Assembly: GCA_002393725.1 (NCBI GenBank)
Contig: DGTJ01000020.1
Location: 1-32,682 of the forward strand
DNA: 32,682 bases
Origin: Prevotella sp. UBA4339
GTDB lineage: Bacteria > Bacteroidota > Bacteroidia > Bacteroidales > Bacteroidaceae
Reading direction: 5' to 3'
Part shown: piece by piece, positions 1-9,070 of the stretch
Layout of the letters: each line of letters starts with the position of its first letter
Position numbering within the stretch: the stretch's first letter is position 1
Notes under the pieces: generated by a model
What the model was told of the DNA's origin: nothing
The model's input: only the letters and a program-made list of their open reading frames with translations
Database searches by the model: none
Made by a program: the position numbers and the translations under genes

Positions 1-1641
1 GCAATGGACGCTGCCAACATACTGAAGCCGGCACTCGCACGAGGAGAACTAAGAGCCATCGGAGCGACAACACTCAACGAATACCAGAAGTACTTCGAGA
101 AGGACAAGGCTCTGGAGAGACGATTCCAGACGGTGATGGTGGACGAGCCTGACGAGCTGAGCGCCATATCAATACTACGAGGACTGAAGGAGCGCTACGA
201 GAATCACCATAAGGTACGTATACAGGACGATGCCTGCATCGCTGCCGTACAACTCTCGGAGAGATACATCTCAGAGCGGTTCCTGCCAGACAAAGCCATC
301 GACCTCATGGACGAGGCAGCGGCAAAGCTGAGGATGGAGCGCGACTCAGTGCCTGAAGAGCTCGACGAGATAACCCGCCGACTGGCCCAGCTGGAGATAG
401 AGCGCGAGGCCATCAAGCGAGAGGGCGACGAGCCGAAGATAGCACTGCTCGACAAGGAGATAGCAGAGCTCAGGGAACAGGAGACACAGTTCCGCGCAAA
501 GTGGGAAGGCGAGCGCCAGCTGGTGAACAAGATACAGCAGGACAAGCAGCAGATGGAAAGCCTGAAGTACGAGGCTGAACGTGCCGAGCGCGAGGGCGAC
601 TACGGCAAGGTGGCTGAGATACGCTACTCCAAGCTGAAGGCCCTCGAAGACGACATCAAGGCGATACAGGCGCAGCTCGCTAACGCCCAGGACGGCAACT
701 CACTGGTGCGCGAGGAGGTGACTGCCGACGACATCGCCGAGGTGGTGAGCCGCTGGACAGGAATACCCGTGACTCGCATGATGCAGAGCGAGCGCGAGAA
801 ACTGCTCCACCTGGAGGAGGAGCTGCACAAGCGCGTGATAGGACAGGAGGAGGCCATCACAGCCGTATCCGACGCCGTCAGGCGCTCAAGGGCAGGACTG
901 CAGGACCCGAAGAGGCCTATAGCAAGCTTCATCTTCTTAGGAACGACGGGCGTAGGTAAGACGGAACTCGCCAAGACACTGGCCGACTACCTCTTCAACG
1001 ACGAGACGATGATGACACGTATCGACATGAGCGAGTACCAGGAGAAATACAGCGTGTCGAGACTGATCGGTGCGCCTCCGGGATACGTAGGATACGACGA
1101 GGGAGGACAGCTGACGGAGGCGGTACGCAGAAAGCCATACTCGGTGGTGCTCTTCGACGAGATAGAGAAGGCTCATCCTGACGTGTTCAACATACTGCTG
1201 CAGGTGCTCGACGACGGAAGGCTGACAGACAACAAGGGACGTACTGCCAACTTCAAGAACACCATCATCATCATGACCTCCAACGCTACCCGCGAACAGC
1301 TGCGCAGCACGATGCGGCCGGAATTCCTGAACCGTATCGACGAGATAATAACCTTCACGCCGCTGACGAAGGAGCAGATAGCCGACGTGGTAAGACTGCA
1401 GATGAAGAAGGTGACAGAGATGCTGGAGCCTCAGGGCATCCACCTGGAGTGTACGCCGCAGGCAATAGCATACCTCGCAGAGGAGGGATACGACCCGGAG
1501 TTCGGAGCACGTCCGGTAAAGCGTGCCATACAGCAGTTCGTGCTCAACGACCTCTCGAAGAAGATACTTGCCGACGAGGTGAACCGCGACAAGCCTATCA
1601 TAGTGGACGAGTTCGGAGAGGGCTTAGTGTTCAGGAACTGA
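1..1641 (+). CDS. clpB: ATP-dependent chaperone ClpB, C-terminal two thirds (5' end outside window)
   Basis: ClpB is a cytoplasmic AAA+ disaggregase that works with DnaK to resolubilise aggregated proteins. The reading frame is open through base 1. The first visible ATG (base 4) lies inside the conserved first ATPase domain (MDAANILKPALARGEL), so it is internal and roughly 290 N-terminal residues are missing. What remains is the end of NBD1 (ERRFQ arginine-finger region), a charged coiled-coil middle domain (about residues 110-235 from base 4), then NBD2 with Walker A GTTGVGKTE (from about residue 313), Walker B VVLFDEIEKAHPDV and sensor 2 GARPVKRAIQ. Most ClpB proteins have GPTGVGKT here, so the threonine is a mild departure that still fits the Walker A pattern. 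The last 18 bases overlap the convergent M6 protease gene. Family assignment is firm. Confidence 0.97.
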   Translation, partial: AMDAANILKPALARGELRAIGATTLNEYQKYFEKDKALERRFQTVMVDEPDELSAISILRGLKERYENHHKVRIQDDACIAAVQLSERYISERFLPDKAIDLMDEAAAKLRMERDSVPEELDEITRRLAQLEIEREAIKREGDEPKIALLDKEIAELREQETQFRAKWEGERQLVNKIQQDKQQMESLKYEAERAEREGDYGKVAEIRYSKLKALEDDIKAIQAQLANAQDGNSLVREEVTADDIAEVVSRWTGIPVTRMMQSEREKLLHLEEELHKRVIGQEEAITAVSDAVRRSRAGLQDPKRPIASFIFLGTTGVGKTELAKTLADYLFNDETMMTRIDMSEYQEKYSVSRLIGAPPGYVGYDEGGQLTEAVRRKPYSVVLFDEIEKAHPDVFNILLQVLDDGRLTDNKGRTANFKNTIIIMTSNATREQLRSTMRPEFLNRIDEIITFTPLTKEQIADVVRLQMKKVTEMLEPQGIHLECTPQAIAYLAEEGYDPEFGARPVKRAIQQFVLNDLSKKILADEVNRDKPIIVDEFGEGLVFRN

Positions 1642-2973
1642 CACCACCTTCCGCGTGCCGTCAGAATAGCTGACGATGAGGAGTCCTGAAGCAGAGGGGG
1701 CAGCAGGACGTCCGAGAAGATCATAGATGCCGACAACTGTCTTGTCATCTCTCATGATGCCACTGACACTTGTCGGTATCTTGTCTATGGTCATGTGCAT
1801 GACGCGATAGTGACTGGGATCGACGTTCACCTCATTCTGTTTCCACACCTCCCTGTCGTAGTCGACATACCAGGCTCGCAGGCCTGAACGCGGGAAGTAT
1901 GTATCCCAGGAGGTCTTCTCGCGGCACTCGATGATGTAATAGTCGTTGGCATCTTCCGACGCGCGGTAGATGCGTGCATCGGGATGCGAATGGAGCGGAA
2001 GCAGGCCGGTGACGTCAAGAGGGTCGCCGACAGGCTGCGGAGTGAGCCATCCGCAGGCATAGCGCTCATAAGAGGAATAGCCTACCGGGCACCAGCCACC
2101 GCCACTGTAAGAGCCCTGCGACATAAGGTCGTAGCGGCCGACGACAGAAGTACCGGTTTTGACATCATATAAGTCAGGGAGTCCCAGACAATGGCTGAAC
2201 TCATGGCAGATCGTGCCCATGCCGTCCAGCTTGCCCGACCTGTTGATCTCATTGCTGCAGGCATAGACGTCTATCACCCTGTCCTGGATGCGGAGTCCGT
2301 TCTCATAGCCGGGCCAGTCGGTGGAGAGCATTGACATGTGGGGCCATATCGTAGTGCTGTCCTTGGAATGATAGTCGTTCTCGCCATGTCCGGCATAGAG
2401 CATAAACACCTGCTCCACCACACCGTCGTCGTCCCAGTCATAGTCGGCAAAGCTCACCTGGTCGGCCACGCCCCTGCAGGCTTCCTCGAGCAACTCACCT
2501 ACATTCTGGTCGAGCCACAAGCCGTCGCCGAAGTAGATATTGTCGCCATAGTAGCCATGATCATGTGCTGCTGTCACGGGGCCTACGACGTCGAAGTTCA
2601 GCCTGAACTGCCCATAGCTCTGGTCGTAGAAATAATCGCTCACGCTGCCCATAGCCCCATTTCCGGAATAGCCCCTCTCATTGGCGATGTCGCCCCAGAC
2701 ACTGAGAGGATCATTGCTCGAGAAGGTGATGTCGGGGAACTGCACCAGAATGATCAGGCCTTTCTTCTCGCCAGTGAAATCAGGACTGCTATTCTCTTTC
2801 CTATCAACGCGAGCCCTTGCCGGGTTCAACTTCGCACGCTTCTTGGCAAACATTGCCGTGCCACACAGTGCAGACTTCTCCTGGGAATAAGAAGGAAGCG
2901 GAAGAACGGTGCAGAGGATAAGCAGGAGAGCCAGGGCGTAGGGCTTACCGGATGATTTTTTTCGTAATGCCAT
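1624..2973 (-). CDS. Secreted M6-family zinc metalloprotease (copy 1, 449 aa)
   Basis: Predicted exported M6 (immune inhibitor A-like) metalloprotease. The N-terminus has a basic start and a hydrophobic stretch ending near PSYSQE, which fits a signal peptide. The zinc motif HEFSHCLGLPD gives H257, E258, H261, G264 and D267, matching HExxHxxGxxD. The last ~35 residues (GIYDLLGRP, then GLLIVSYSDGTRKVV) resemble the short sorting or secretion tails common on Prevotella exported proteins; that reading is inference. The start ATG lies inside the 3' end of the upstream paralogue (29-bp overlap), suggesting translational coupling. The stop lies 18 bp inside clpB on the other strand. Substrate is unknown. 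Confidence 0.9.
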   Translation of the reverse strand: MALRKKSSGKPYALALLLILCTVLPLPSYSQEKSALCGTAMFAKKRAKLNPARARVDRKENSSPDFTGEKKGLIILVQFPDITFSSNDPLSVWGDIANERGYSGNGAMGSVSDYFYDQSYGQFRLNFDVVGPVTAAHDHGYYGDNIYFGDGLWLDQNVGELLEEACRGVADQVSFADYDWDDDGVVEQVFMLYAGHGENDYHSKDSTTIWPHMSMLSTDWPGYENGLRIQDRVIDVYACSNEINRSGKLDGMGTICHEFSHCLGLPDLYDVKTGTSVVGRYDLMSQGSYSGGGWCPVGYSSYERYACGWLTPQPVGDPLDVTGLLPLHSHPDARIYRASEDANDYYIIECREKTSWDTYFPRSGLRAWYVDYDREVWKQNEVNVDPSHYRVMHMTIDKIPTSVSGIMRDDKTVVGIYDLLGRPAAPSASGLLIVSYSDGTRKVVSVPEH

Positions 2974-4447
2974 TGCTGTATTTCACTATGAATACGCCTT
3001 TTCCCGGCTCACTGATGCGACGTCCATGAATGTCGAAGTAAGCCACAGGCTCTGCATCGCTGCTGACTGTGGATATGCCGTCGGCAGCATCTCTGAATCT
3101 GAATGACAGAAGCCTGTCATTCTCAGTGAGGTCTGTAATTGTGGTACCGAAGAGACTCGGGATGGTGCTCTCTACCCCTTCATCGTTTGTGTACGGATAA
3201 GCTGTAGTGCGTAATCGCAGGTTCCTGCCGTCTTCTCCATAGGAAGAGGCGACAACGTCGTTGTAATATTCATAGTATTCATTGAAGGTGATGCCATCGG
3301 CATGCAGATAGTCATACCTGCGGTTTGAGGTGTCACCGTTGACGATATTGCTGCGCCATGCCGAACTGGAGTAATTGACATGAGTGATCAGCATCCCGTG
3401 ACCAGGCAACATATAGTCCCACCCTTCCCACTGGCGGTTCTCGATATAATAGCACTCATTAGGGTTGGATGGATTGACAATCTTATAGGCCTTTGCTGAG
3501 CCGTCATACACCGGCATGTCGGCAATATACTGTGAAGCCTCGAGAGTCTCCGCCGTAGCCCACCCTAAGAGCTCCCGCTCCTGAATGGAGAAGTTGGGCG
3601 GGCACCAGCCGTCGCCACTGAAGCATCCGCCATCCATGAGGTCCCACTCGTCGACAACGGAGAAATCGTCTCCCATCTTAGGATAGAGGTCAGGCAGGCC
3701 TAATATATGCGACAGCTCATGACATAGTGTGCCGATGCCGATCGAAGCATCGTTGACCCATATCTCATTAGAACAGGAATATGCCTCGACGGGGAGATCA
3801 TTGATATAGATATAATCCGTTTCAGGCCAATAGCAGCCAACGGACAGGTCATCAATCTGATTGCCTCCATAACCGGCGAAGATGACTATCACAACGTCTG
3901 CCTCGCCGTTGCCGTCCCAGTCGTAGTCGGAATCGGAATAATCGAAATACTCGGCAGCCTTGATGATAGCCTCCCTGATGGCAGAGGTAGTGGTGATCTT
4001 ACAACCGTATGTGGTCTTGACGGACACCACGTCGAACTCCAGATTGAACTTACCCAGCGACTGGTCGCGGAAATAGTCAGCCACACACCCCGGGCCACAA
4101 CCGGGATTGAAGCCTTTCTTACCAAGCATGTCCTTATAGAACTGAAGATCATGCTCCGGAAGGAAGTCACGGTCAGCATACGACATAAGTATCACAGGCG
4201 CCTTATATATCCTCTCTGAATCCCAGTCTTTCCTGGTTCTTGGCAATACCCTCCTGACACCTGCCGACCTAGTCTTGAAGGTATGCACCGTGCCGTCGGA
4301 CATGCGATAGGACTTCAGCCTGACGGAAGATGCATAGGCAGAAAGAGGGAAGAGGAAGGCGAAGAGAGAACACCAGAGCACAAACATCAGCTCCTTGCCT
4401 CTTATCTCTTTAGACAAATCAGAAAAAAACAGTCTTTCAATCATCAT
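2945..4447 (-). CDS. Secreted M6-family zinc metalloprotease (copy 2, 500 aa)
   Basis: Tandem paralogue of the 449-residue M6 protease that follows it. The zinc motif HELSHILGLPD gives H243, E244, H247, G250 and D253. Both proteins share the order: YFRDQS or YFYDQS block, an acidic DYDWDxxG segment resembling a calcium site, the zinc helix, a GWCP block and a C-terminal tail (YFDIHGRR, then GVFIVKYSNGITKK) that looks like a secretion or sorting signal. The start is uncertain. From 4447 the hydrophobic signal segment is preceded by 20 residues. An internal ATG at 4387 (residue 21) gives a more ordinary signal peptide and has AAGGAG just upstream. It follows the fumarase gene by 22 bp. Substrate is unknown. 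Confidence 0.88.
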   Translation of the reverse strand: MMIERLFFSDLSKEIRGKELMFVLWCSLFAFLFPLSAYASSVRLKSYRMSDGTVHTFKTRSAGVRRVLPRTRKDWDSERIYKAPVILMSYADRDFLPEHDLQFYKDMLGKKGFNPGCGPGCVADYFRDQSLGKFNLEFDVVSVKTTYGCKITTTSAIREAIIKAAEYFDYSDSDYDWDGNGEADVVIVIFAGYGGNQIDDLSVGCYWPETDYIYINDLPVEAYSCSNEIWVNDASIGIGTLCHELSHILGLPDLYPKMGDDFSVVDEWDLMDGGCFSGDGWCPPNFSIQERELLGWATAETLEASQYIADMPVYDGSAKAYKIVNPSNPNECYYIENRQWEGWDYMLPGHGMLITHVNYSSSAWRSNIVNGDTSNRRYDYLHADGITFNEYYEYYNDVVASSYGEDGRNLRLRTTAYPYTNDEGVESTIPSLFGTTITDLTENDRLLSFRFRDAADGISTVSSDAEPVAYFDIHGRRISEPGKGVFIVKYSNGITKKIIR

Positions 4448-4469
4448 TCCTCTTCCCTCATTTTAAAGA

Positions 4470-6116
4470 TTATTTATTAGGACACCAAGGCTTCAGGGTC
4501 TTGAAGAAGTCGTTGCCCTTGTCATCCACGAGGATGAATGCAGGGAAGTCTTCTACCTCAATCTTCCATACAGCCTCCATGCCGAGTTCTGGATACTCTA
4601 CACACTCGATGCTCTTGATGCTGCTCTGAGAAAGTACTGCAGCCACACCGCCGATAGTCCCGAGGTAGAAACCGCCGTACTTCTTGCAAGCCTCTGTGAC
4701 GACGTCAGAGCGATTACCCTTGGCAATCATCACCAGCGATGCTCCGTTAGCCTGGAACTCGTCTACGTACGGGTCCATACGGTTGGCTGTCGTCGGACCC
4801 ATAGATCCGCAAGGATATCCCTCCGGAGTCTTTGCCGGACCGGCATAGAGCACAGGGTACTTCTTGAAGTAGTCGGGCATACCCTCACCGGCATCCAGAC
4901 GAGCCTTCAGCTTAGCGTGGGCGATATCGCGGGCTACGATGATGGTACCCTTCAGGTTGACACGGGTAGAGACAGGATACTTTGACAGCTCCTTGCGAAC
5001 GGCATCGATACCCTCGTTGAGGTCGATCTCAATACCCTTGCCGCCCTCACCCGGCCTGCGCAGCTCCTCAGGAATCAGCTCGGTAGGATTGGCATCCATC
5101 TTCTCCAGCCAGATACCGTCGGCATTGATCTTAGCCTTGATGTTACGGTCGGCAGAACAGGAGACACCCATACCGATAGGACAGCTGGCACCGTGACGTG
5201 GCAGACGGATCACACGGATGTCGTGAGCCAGGTACTTACCTCCGAACTGTGCACCGAGACCTATCTTGTGAGCCTCAGCGAGGAGCTTCTGCTCAAGGTC
5301 GATATCGCGGAAAGCACGACCTGTCTCGTCGCCTGTCGTAGGCAGACCGTCGTAGTACTTGATAGACGCGAGCTTCACTGTCAGCAGGTTCTTCTCGGCA
5401 CTGGTTCCTCCGATAACGAATGCGATATGATAAGGAGGGCATGCTGCCGTGCCGAGAGACTTCATCTTCTCTACAAGGAACGGGATCAGGGTTCCCTCGT
5501 TCTGGATGGTAGCCTTTGTCATCGGATAGAAATATGTCTTGTTGGCAGAGCCGCCGCCCTTGGCAACCATCACGAACTTGTACTCAGCACCCTCTGTGGC
5601 CTCGATGTCGATCTGTGCAGGGAGGTTGCAGCGGGTATTCACCTCGTCGTACATATTGAGAGGAGCATTCTGAGAATAGCGCAGGTTGTCCTGGGTGAAG
5701 GTGTTGAACACACCCAGGCTCAGTGCCTCCTCGTCCTCGAAGCCTGTCCACACCTGCTGTCCCTTCTCACCGTGGATGATGGCAGTACCCGTGTCCTGAC
5801 AGAAGGGCAGGATGCCCTTGCAAGCCACCTCGGCATTGCGCAGGAACTGCAGTGCGACATACTTATCATTCTCAGAAGCCTCAGGATCGGTAAGTATCTT
5901 TGCCACCTGCTCGTTATGCTCGCGGCGCAGCATGAACTCCACATCGTGGAATGCCTGCTGGGCAAGCAGTGTCAAAGCCTCCTTTGATACCTTCACAATC
6001 TGTTTTCCCTCAAACTCAGCGGTGCTGACACCGTCTTTAGTCAAAAGGCGATACTCCGTCTTGTCTTCGCCCACCTGGAACATCGGGGCGTACTTGAATT
6101 CTACGTTTTTAGCCAT
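4470..6116 (-). CDS. fumA: Class I (iron-sulfur) fumarate hydratase
   Basis: Cytoplasmic, oxygen-sensitive [4Fe-4S] fumarase interconverting fumarate and malate. In anaerobic Bacteroidota this step belongs to the reductive branch leading to succinate. The 548-residue length matches E. coli FumA/FumB, which carry both N- and C-terminal class I domains in one chain. The three candidate cluster cysteines are C106 (PFCQDTGTA), C226 (AACPPYHIAF) and C312 (HGASCPIGMGVSC), with spacing close to the E. coli set (105, 224, 318). GSMGPTTANRMD is the conserved C-terminal-domain signature. The gene sits 45 bp after the M16 peptidase gene and 22 bp before the M6 genes. The choice between fumA and fumB naming is arbitrary for this family. 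Confidence 0.96.
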   Translation of the reverse strand: MAKNVEFKYAPMFQVGEDKTEYRLLTKDGVSTAEFEGKQIVKVSKEALTLLAQQAFHDVEFMLRREHNEQVAKILTDPEASENDKYVALQFLRNAEVACKGILPFCQDTGTAIIHGEKGQQVWTGFEDEEALSLGVFNTFTQDNLRYSQNAPLNMYDEVNTRCNLPAQIDIEATEGAEYKFVMVAKGGGSANKTYFYPMTKATIQNEGTLIPFLVEKMKSLGTAACPPYHIAFVIGGTSAEKNLLTVKLASIKYYDGLPTTGDETGRAFRDIDLEQKLLAEAHKIGLGAQFGGKYLAHDIRVIRLPRHGASCPIGMGVSCSADRNIKAKINADGIWLEKMDANPTELIPEELRRPGEGGKGIEIDLNEGIDAVRKELSKYPVSTRVNLKGTIIVARDIAHAKLKARLDAGEGMPDYFKKYPVLYAGPAKTPEGYPCGSMGPTTANRMDPYVDEFQANGASLVMIAKGNRSDVVTEACKKYGGFYLGTIGGVAAVLSQSSIKSIECVEYPELGMEAVWKIEVEDFPAFILVDDKGNDFFKTLKPWCPNK

Positions 6117-6161
6117 AATTGTATTTGTTTAATATCTATAAAAACCAGTATAATCCTTGAA

Positions 6162-9059
6162 TCAATACCCGAACACCTCTTCCGTCGTGAGGCGCTTCAC
6201 CGGACCAATCTTCTCAAGAGCCTCCATGTCGAGCTGCTTCTCATCACCGAGGATGATGTAGCGATATGGCTTCTTGGCGATGTTGGCCTTCTCGAAGTTG
6301 ACGATGTCCTGAAGGGTGACATTCTTAAGATTCTTGTATATCAGCTCGTTCTCGCTGATGTCGAGTCCAAGGCGCTCTGCCGTAAGATATGCATTGAAGA
6401 TACCCATCTTAGTGGTGCGCGAGCTTGCCAGTTGCTTGGTGACTGCCTCCTTGGCTATCTGGAAGGCATTCTCGCTGACAGGCATCTCGTCGAGGATCTC
6501 ATTGAAGTGAGTGATACAGTCGGTCATCTTGTCGTTCTGGGTGATGATATGCGTCATGAAGAACTCCTTACGGTCCTTCCATGCAGGACTGACATAACTT
6601 GCGAACGCATTGTAAGCCAGGCCGCGAGCCTCACGCATCTCCTGGAACACGATACCGTTCATGCCGCCTCCGTAGTACTCGTTGAACACCTGCTGCACGG
6701 CAGCCTCTTCAGGATTCCAGCTCCGGCTCTCGTTGTGATACATACGCATGTAGATGTTCTTTGCGTCATAGGGAGCTATGAGGACCTCGTTGGCTGTAGC
6801 CTCCTGCTGCAGATAGGGCTTGTTAACAGGCACGGCAGCCAGTTTCTTTGCCACGACATGGGTCTTGTCTACAAGTCCTAAGACCTCATTCTCTGCCATC
6901 GGGCCATAGTAAACCACTCTGTGCTTAAAGTTTGCGAGGCCCTTTATCAAGTCAGTAAACACCTTGGGGTCGGTATTCTTCAGCTGCTGCTCGCTCATAA
7001 CGTCAGTAAAACTGTTACGCTTGCCTACAGTACCATAATAATAGAGATAGCTGAAATATGTTCCCTGGCTCTTCTTTGCATCGTCACGGCGCTTCATGGT
7101 GAGATTTACCATCTGATCGTAAGCCTCCTTGTCAGGCTTAGCGTTCTGAAGCAGATTCTCCAGCAGTGCGAGGGCCTGAGGCATGTTCTCGCTAAGTCCG
7201 GACAGGGATATCGTGGTGTTCTCTGAGCCTAAGCTCACACTCCAGTCGCAGCCCAGCTCATAGAACTTCTGGCGAAGGTCGGCAGCTGTCAGCTTGTCGG
7301 TGCCCAGATATCTGAGATAGCTGGCAGCGATATCGTAGCGATTGTCTGCACTCTTGCCGAAGTCGTAGAAGAATATCAGGTTGAAGAGTCCGTTGGAATT
7401 GTTCTTCACATAGTACATTGGGAGCTTCTTCTTTGTCGTCAGTACCTTCATGTCCTTCTTGAAGTCAACGAACTTAGGCAGTATCGGCTCCACCTGCGAG
7501 TTCTGGATGTCCTTCACAAACTGGCTCATCTGGTCGCGGTTGGTAGGTATGGCAGTGATGGCGGGCTTGTCTATCTTCTTCTGTGTAGAGTCGACGCCCT
7601 GCTTCTTGTAGACACTTACATACCCTTCAGTGAAGAATTTGTTGGCGAAAGCCACGAGCTCGTCCTTGGTGATTTTTGAGATGCGGTCGATGCTGCCTAC
7701 CTCCTGTTTCCAATCTACCTCGTTGATGAATGCATCTACGAACATGTCTGCACGTCCGAGGTTGCTCTCAATCAGCTGGTAGTGGCTGCGCTTCATATTA
7801 TTGATGATGCTTGGCAGCAGGTTCTCGGGGAAGTCGCCTTTCTTCAGCTTGTCAATCTCAGCGAGCATCAGGCTCTTCACCTCGTCGAGGCTCTGTCCCT
7901 GCTTAGGAGTACCGATCAGGTAGAATGCTCCGTGGTCGTGCAGGAACTCTGAGCCTCCGGCTGCTCTCTGCACCTTCATCTTCTGGTTCAGGTCGAGGTC
8001 GAAGAGTCCGGCACGTCCGTTGCTGAGCACACTCTCCATAAGACTGAGAGTGTCAGCCTGCAGTGAGTTGGCCTTTTCTGCACGCCAGCCCATCCAGATG
8101 GTCTCTGCCTCCTGGCCGACTATGGTAGTATCCTTCGGCTGTGTCAGTGGGGGAAGTGGCGGGAAGACCGGCCGACGGACATCAGCACCTGGCTTCCAAG
8201 AGCTGAAGTACTTGTCGATGATTGCGATAGTCTTGTCTATATCAAAGTCACCAGCCATACAGATGGCAACATTGTTAGGACGATACCACTTATTGAAGTA
8301 GTTCTCGATGTTGACTATCGAAGGGTTCTTCAGATGCTCCTGAGTACCGATGGTGGTCTGGAGTCCATACGGGTGGTTAGGCCACAGCATCTTACATATT
8401 GTAGCGAAGAGCTTCCGGCTGTCGCTGGTCAGTCCGATATTGTATTCCTCATACACAGCCTCCAGCTCTGTATGGAAACCGCGGATCACCATATTCTGGA
8501 AACGGTCGGCCTGGATTTTCGCCCAGTTCTCTATCTCGTTAGAGGGGATGTCCTCTGTATAGCAAGTCACATCGTTGGAAGTATATGCGTTAGTCCCCTC
8601 TGCACCGATGGCTGCCATCAGCTTGTCGTACTCGTTGGGGATGAAGTACTTTGCCGCGAGCTGGCTTACCGAGTCAATCTCATGGTAGGCCTGCTTGCGC
8701 TGCTCAGGATCGGTCATCAGTCGGTACTTCTCGTAGCGCTCCTTGATATTCTGCAGGAGCGGAGCCTCTGCCTCGGGATTATTGGTCCCGAACTGCTTGG
8801 TGCCCTTGAACATCAGGTGCTCCAGATAGTGAGCAAGTCCCGTAGTCTCAGCGGGGTCGTTCTTCGAACCGGTACGTACCGCGATGTAAGTCTGGATACG
8901 TGGTTTCTCAGTGTTTACGGAGAGATACACCTTCAGGCCATTGTCGAGGGTATAGATTCTCGTCTTCATCATGTCGCCAGGTACGGTCTCGTACTTGTAC
9001 TCCTTTGCCTGGGTGCTCATACCGAGCATCAACAGACCGAACAATAATAGCTTCTTCAT
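6162..9059 (-). CDS. Periplasmic M16 family zinc peptidase (two-domain, 965 aa)
   Basis: Insulinase/pitrilysin-type metallopeptidase. A signal peptide (KKLLLFGLLMLGMSTQA) without a lipobox cysteine predicts a periplasmic location. The inverted zinc motif HYLEH gives H77, E80 and H81, and the third ligand is probably E204 or E205 in EAVYEEYN. The C-terminal half repeats the M16 fold and has the FQEMREARGLAYN block typical of the inactive second domain, so the protein is a full double-length clamshell enzyme. Members of this family usually degrade peptides rather than folded proteins. It lies between the DUF4954 gene (11-bp gap) and fumarase (45-bp gap) on the same strand. The specific substrate cannot be read from the sequence. 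Confidence 0.95.
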   Translation of the reverse strand: MKKLLLFGLLMLGMSTQAKEYKYETVPGDMMKTRIYTLDNGLKVYLSVNTEKPRIQTYIAVRTGSKNDPAETTGLAHYLEHLMFKGTKQFGTNNPEAEAPLLQNIKERYEKYRLMTDPEQRKQAYHEIDSVSQLAAKYFIPNEYDKLMAAIGAEGTNAYTSNDVTCYTEDIPSNEIENWAKIQADRFQNMVIRGFHTELEAVYEEYNIGLTSDSRKLFATICKMLWPNHPYGLQTTIGTQEHLKNPSIVNIENYFNKWYRPNNVAICMAGDFDIDKTIAIIDKYFSSWKPGADVRRPVFPPLPPLTQPKDTTIVGQEAETIWMGWRAEKANSLQADTLSLMESVLSNGRAGLFDLDLNQKMKVQRAAGGSEFLHDHGAFYLIGTPKQGQSLDEVKSLMLAEIDKLKKGDFPENLLPSIINNMKRSHYQLIESNLGRADMFVDAFINEVDWKQEVGSIDRISKITKDELVAFANKFFTEGYVSVYKKQGVDSTQKKIDKPAITAIPTNRDQMSQFVKDIQNSQVEPILPKFVDFKKDMKVLTTKKKLPMYYVKNNSNGLFNLIFFYDFGKSADNRYDIAASYLRYLGTDKLTAADLRQKFYELGCDWSVSLGSENTTISLSGLSENMPQALALLENLLQNAKPDKEAYDQMVNLTMKRRDDAKKSQGTYFSYLYYYGTVGKRNSFTDVMSEQQLKNTDPKVFTDLIKGLANFKHRVVYYGPMAENEVLGLVDKTHVVAKKLAAVPVNKPYLQQEATANEVLIAPYDAKNIYMRMYHNESRSWNPEEAAVQQVFNEYYGGGMNGIVFQEMREARGLAYNAFASYVSPAWKDRKEFFMTHIITQNDKMTDCITHFNEILDEMPVSENAFQIAKEAVTKQLASSRTTKMGIFNAYLTAERLGLDISENELIYKNLKNVTLQDIVNFEKANIAKKPYRYIILGDEKQLDMEALEKIGPVKRLTTEEVFGY

Positions 9060-9070
9060 CTTATTTGGTT

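Noticed and set aside
5193..5987. 264-residue plus-strand ORF opposite fumarase
   Set aside because: It is antisense to the clear fumarase gene and has no family motifs; open frames like this are common opposite GC-balanced genes.
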